From the NCBI RefSeq assembly GCF_004379255.2, contig NC_056053.1:17418188-17482187 (forward strand): 64,000 bases of DNA. Reading direction: 5' to 3'. Positions 61,322 through 64,000 of the stretch are shown in pieces. The notes below the pieces were generated by a model that ran no database searches, was not told where the DNA came from, and was given only the letters and a program-made list of their open reading frames with translations. The stretch is from Salvia splendens. Lineage: Eukaryota > Streptophyta > Magnoliopsida > Lamiales > Lamiaceae. A program made the translations under genes and the position numbers. Every line of letters begins with the position of its first letter. Position 1 is the stretch's first letter.

Positions 61322-63982
61322 ATGTCTTCTTCTCATGGTGGACCGGGACGTGGTGATCGGGGCAAAGGAATTGCCCAAGATCAAAGTAGTCGTCCCCAAA
61401 GATCAAAGCGACCTAGTCATCGAGAAGTTATGGAAGAGGTTTCCCGAGTGGCGGCTGAACGCATGCAAGTAAGTTCTAAAAAATAAAATTATTTTTACAA
61501 TTCATAATTTCATAAGATTGAGTTTTTTAAAAAAAAATTGTATTCCTAATTAAAACTTCAACTTATATAATATTTATAAATAGAAGAAGATCATAGGACC
61601 GCCATGCTACTCGCTAAAATGCATCAAGGTGGGGAGAGGGGCGGTGGTAGTTCCCAACAACAAGATGACGAGTACGACGTGTCTATATCGTCGGACTCAG
61701 ACAACAATGGTGATAGATCTCATTCTCGTATTCCGTCTAGCACTGGCGGAAATGAGGACATGCCTCCCCATCCTCCACCCACTAAAAAGCAGTGAAATCT
61801 GATATTTTTGTTAAACACTACAAGAAGGTCCCGGTGGTAATTCCAAGTCGTAATGATCCGCTCTCTCAAGAGGACATGCCTCCCCATCCTCCACCCACTA
61901 AAAAGCAGTGAAATCTGATATTTTTGTTAAACACTACAAGAAGGTCCCGGTGGTAATTCCAAGTCGTAATCACAATAGTCGTAATGATCCGCTCCCGGTG
62001 GTAATTCCAAGTCGTAATGATCCGCTCTCTCAAGAAGAGACATCGGCGTTTCATGCATATTGTAACTATTGTGATAAAGTCTATAAATTTGCGAATGGTG
62101 GGGGATATGGCACCATCCGTCGTCATTTGGTGACAAAACATCCGGTAGAATGTGACACTGCCTCTACCCAAACCCAACTAAACTTCCAACCCGGTGGCTC
62201 GGGTTCATTAGGTACGCCTCTTTTTAAATATGATCCTGAAAATTTTGCTGACGTTATGACTACATGGGCTGCAATGAAGCATTTTCCTTTTAATGTTTAT
62301 GATGACAAAAAATTTGAGGTTACTATGCAAAGTGCTTTGAACTAGCTGTCAAAAGAGTAGGTCGAATGACCGTTCAACGATCTACCGTTCGACAATGTTT
62401 GGAGAAAAACGTTGAATTATCACGTTATTTACTCAACTTGGGACAGAAAGTGAACATTTGCTCAGATGTATGGACTGATTGTTTTAATAGACATTCATAC
62501 ATGGGCATTACAGTTTACTTTGTGGACAATAATTGGACTTTGAACAAGCGTTTGATTGGTTTTAGAGAATTTGAATGAATTTCAATTATGCAATAAGATA
62601 TTTTCTATTGGTTTTGATAATGCAACTGCTAACACTGCAAGTATTACTGACTTGATCGCGGCATATGCTCCGGTTATTGGTGGTAAGTATTTTCATCAAA
62701 GATGCATATGTCATATTTAGAATTTATGTATACAAGATGCGCTTGAATTATGGCAAAAACATGTTAGTCCTATTAGAACTGCAGTTAGATTAATCCATCA
62801 AAAGTCGCCTATTGGCAAAGTTTGGAAGAAGTATTGCCATCAAAAGAAGGTAAGATATACGAATTTTACCATGGATGTGTCTCATAGATGGAATTCAACA
62901 TATGATTGTCTGAATTCTACTTTGACGCATAAAGATTCTTTGTGCGATTTTTTAGAACCTATCCCTTTTCTGATTTATATATGTCGCATAGTTGTTAGGA
63001 TCATAGCGTGGCTTTATTTAAATTGTTCAAATATTTCAAAAATGCGACTGTTGAATTATCGGGTGTTTATTATTGAACTGCTGTTCGTGTTTTAGAGCAT
63101 TGCATGTATATATCACTTGGTTTTAAAACTGCGATGAAAAATGCTTCATATTCTTCTGAATTGATGTGTGTTTTATATTATATGATTGAAAAATGGCTTA
63201 AGTATTTCAGTGAGATTCCAACGGTGTTTTTGATTGCAAAGGTCTTGGATTCAAAAAGGAAATTAGCCGGTACCTCCAGGATTTTAGATTTTTATTATAA
63301 CAATTTGAGTTCTATTGATCTTGTTCCACTTCAACCATTGCAAGCGGATACCAATGACCAATGAGGAGTAAACCTAACCGGAACATTTCAAATAAACCTC
63401 CTGGACCGGTCAATTATCCAACAAACCTTCGAGTTTAAATTATGTGCTCTCTACACCGAATATGAAACCAAGTATAACAGTACCCACCAAGTCAGAAGAC
63501 CTACCCCTCCTCAACAACATAACTTTGGCTTCGCATTTTAAACCGATTATAATGACCCCGACGCGCAATCCCAATTAGCCGACCTATACAGCTACAACAC
63601 CGGCGGAAGGTCGTCCTCAGGTATGGTAAGTGAGTTAGATTTATATTTCGATTCACTCTTTTCCTTTGGTGATGAAGGTCCTACTCCTCCTGCCCAAATC
63701 GACGTCCTCAATTGGTGGGGAACACACGAGAAAGATTTTTCCATACTTGCGTCAATGGCCAAGGATATTTTTTCGGTTCCGACTTCCATTGTCGCCGTTA
63801 AGTCCGCTTTCAGTGTTGGATCACGTGTGTTGGATGAATCAAGAAGTAAGCTCTCCGTGAAAAATATGGAAGCAGTGATGTTACTTGATGATTGGGCCAA
63901 AGCTGACGTCAGAGAACAAGAAAATGATTGGGATGATCGTCAGGAGGAATCACAAGAAGAATTCACCGGAGATGAATCGTAG
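61322..63982 (+). pseudogene. hAT transposase (BED finger, RNase H-like core, hATC dimerisation domain), decayed
   Basis: Starts near 61322 (MSSSHGGPGRGDRGKGIAQD). A possible intron follows at about 61470-61583. The BED zinc finger is at about 62045-62140 (YCNYCDKVYKF; TIRRHLVTKH). The core includes VNICSDVWTDCFNRHSYMG and, in another frame, FSIGFDNATANTASITDLIA and MDVSHRWNSTYDCLNSTL. The C-terminal hATC region is well kept (LNWWGTHEKDFSILASMA; AVKSAFSVGSRVLDESRSKL) and ends at 63982. In-frame stops (near 62343, 62576, 62718 and others) and frameshifts break it into pieces. Tandem duplication near 61754-62034 adds to the damage. Plant RICESLEEPER/Tag2-type proteins have this domain order. 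Confidence 0.85.
61754..62034. repeat. Tandem duplication inside the hAT transposase
   Basis: A 116 bp block (61754-61869, starting gaggacatgcctccccatcc) is repeated from 61870. The tail ccggtggtaattccaagtcg then occurs a third time from about 61994. The first copy puts a TGA in the earlier frame. Confidence 0.9.
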
Positions 63983-64000
63983 GCCAACCGTCAACCGCCG

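Larger units (their letters stand above)
60867..64000 (+). mobile_element. hAT element, right end beyond window
   Basis: A probable left end tagacatgcacaaaccgaac is followed by about 290 bp of accggcggtt-type subterminal repeats in both directions, then a transposase pseudogene. The last bases of the window (caaccgtcaaccgccg) look like the matching right subterminal repeats, so the end should be just outside. Confidence 0.75.

Noticed and set aside
1..64000. CRISPR arrays, operons, bacterial-type promoters or prophage
   Set aside because: The window is plant nuclear DNA; the regular repeats present (100 bp triplet, 54 bp units, microsatellites) have no CRISPR spacer pattern.
1..64000. tRNA or rRNA genes
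   Set aside because: None recognised by eye on either strand. The tRNA-like string at 20654-20665 is a retrotransposon primer site. A tRNAscan run would settle it.

Overview
This is nuclear DNA from a flowering plant, most likely a eudicot. The genes are split by many short GT-AG introns, the gaps are AT-rich, and families typical of plants are present: NINJA, a U-box/WD40 protein of the LIN/CERBERUS type, a DUF313 B3-like protein, and plant Mutator, Harbinger, hAT and Stowaway elements. I cannot name the species from the sequence. All gene models below were built by reading splice signals and checking that the reading frame is kept across each junction.

Layout. 1-6162 (+): 3' part of a PP2C/cyclic-nucleotide-binding/kinase-like fusion gene whose start lies outside the window. 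7226-7702 (-): small DUF313 B3-like gene, followed directly by a PIF/Harbinger element (7738-9869) that carries only ORF1. 12013-24289: a Mutator-like element (MULE) with ~98 bp inverted repeats and a 9 bp target duplication. It holds a deleted transposase gene and a convergent GRF zinc-finger gene, and the zinc-finger gene is split by a very young non-coding LTR retrotransposon (15394-23365). 24458-35998 (+): CCR4-NOT subunit 3, in 17 coding exons, with several MITEs and a hAT relic in its introns. 36-40.5 kb: nested MITEs, a Harbinger element with a transposase that is dead by substitution and frameshift, and a large fold-back. 41538-43944 (+): NINJA. 44538-51675 (+): LIN/CERBERUS-like U-box E3 ligase, 15 coding exons, 1261 aa by my model. 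52081-57006 (-): RanBP2 zinc-finger, RG/RS-rich protein. 57.2-59.9 kb: Harbinger-type elements, one with a hAT element nested in it. 60867 to beyond the end: a decayed hAT element with its transposase pseudogene.

The host genes cover unrelated jobs: signalling, mRNA deadenylation, jasmonate repression, ubiquitin ligation tied to root symbiosis, and RNA binding. They do not form one pathway. The mobile DNA is the more unusual part. Insertions can be dated relative to each other by nesting, and most boundaries are supported by both terminal repeats and target-site duplications. I did not find a convincing wholly new system. The best candidate for one is the two-gene MULE (transposase plus a GRF zinc-finger/membrane protein).
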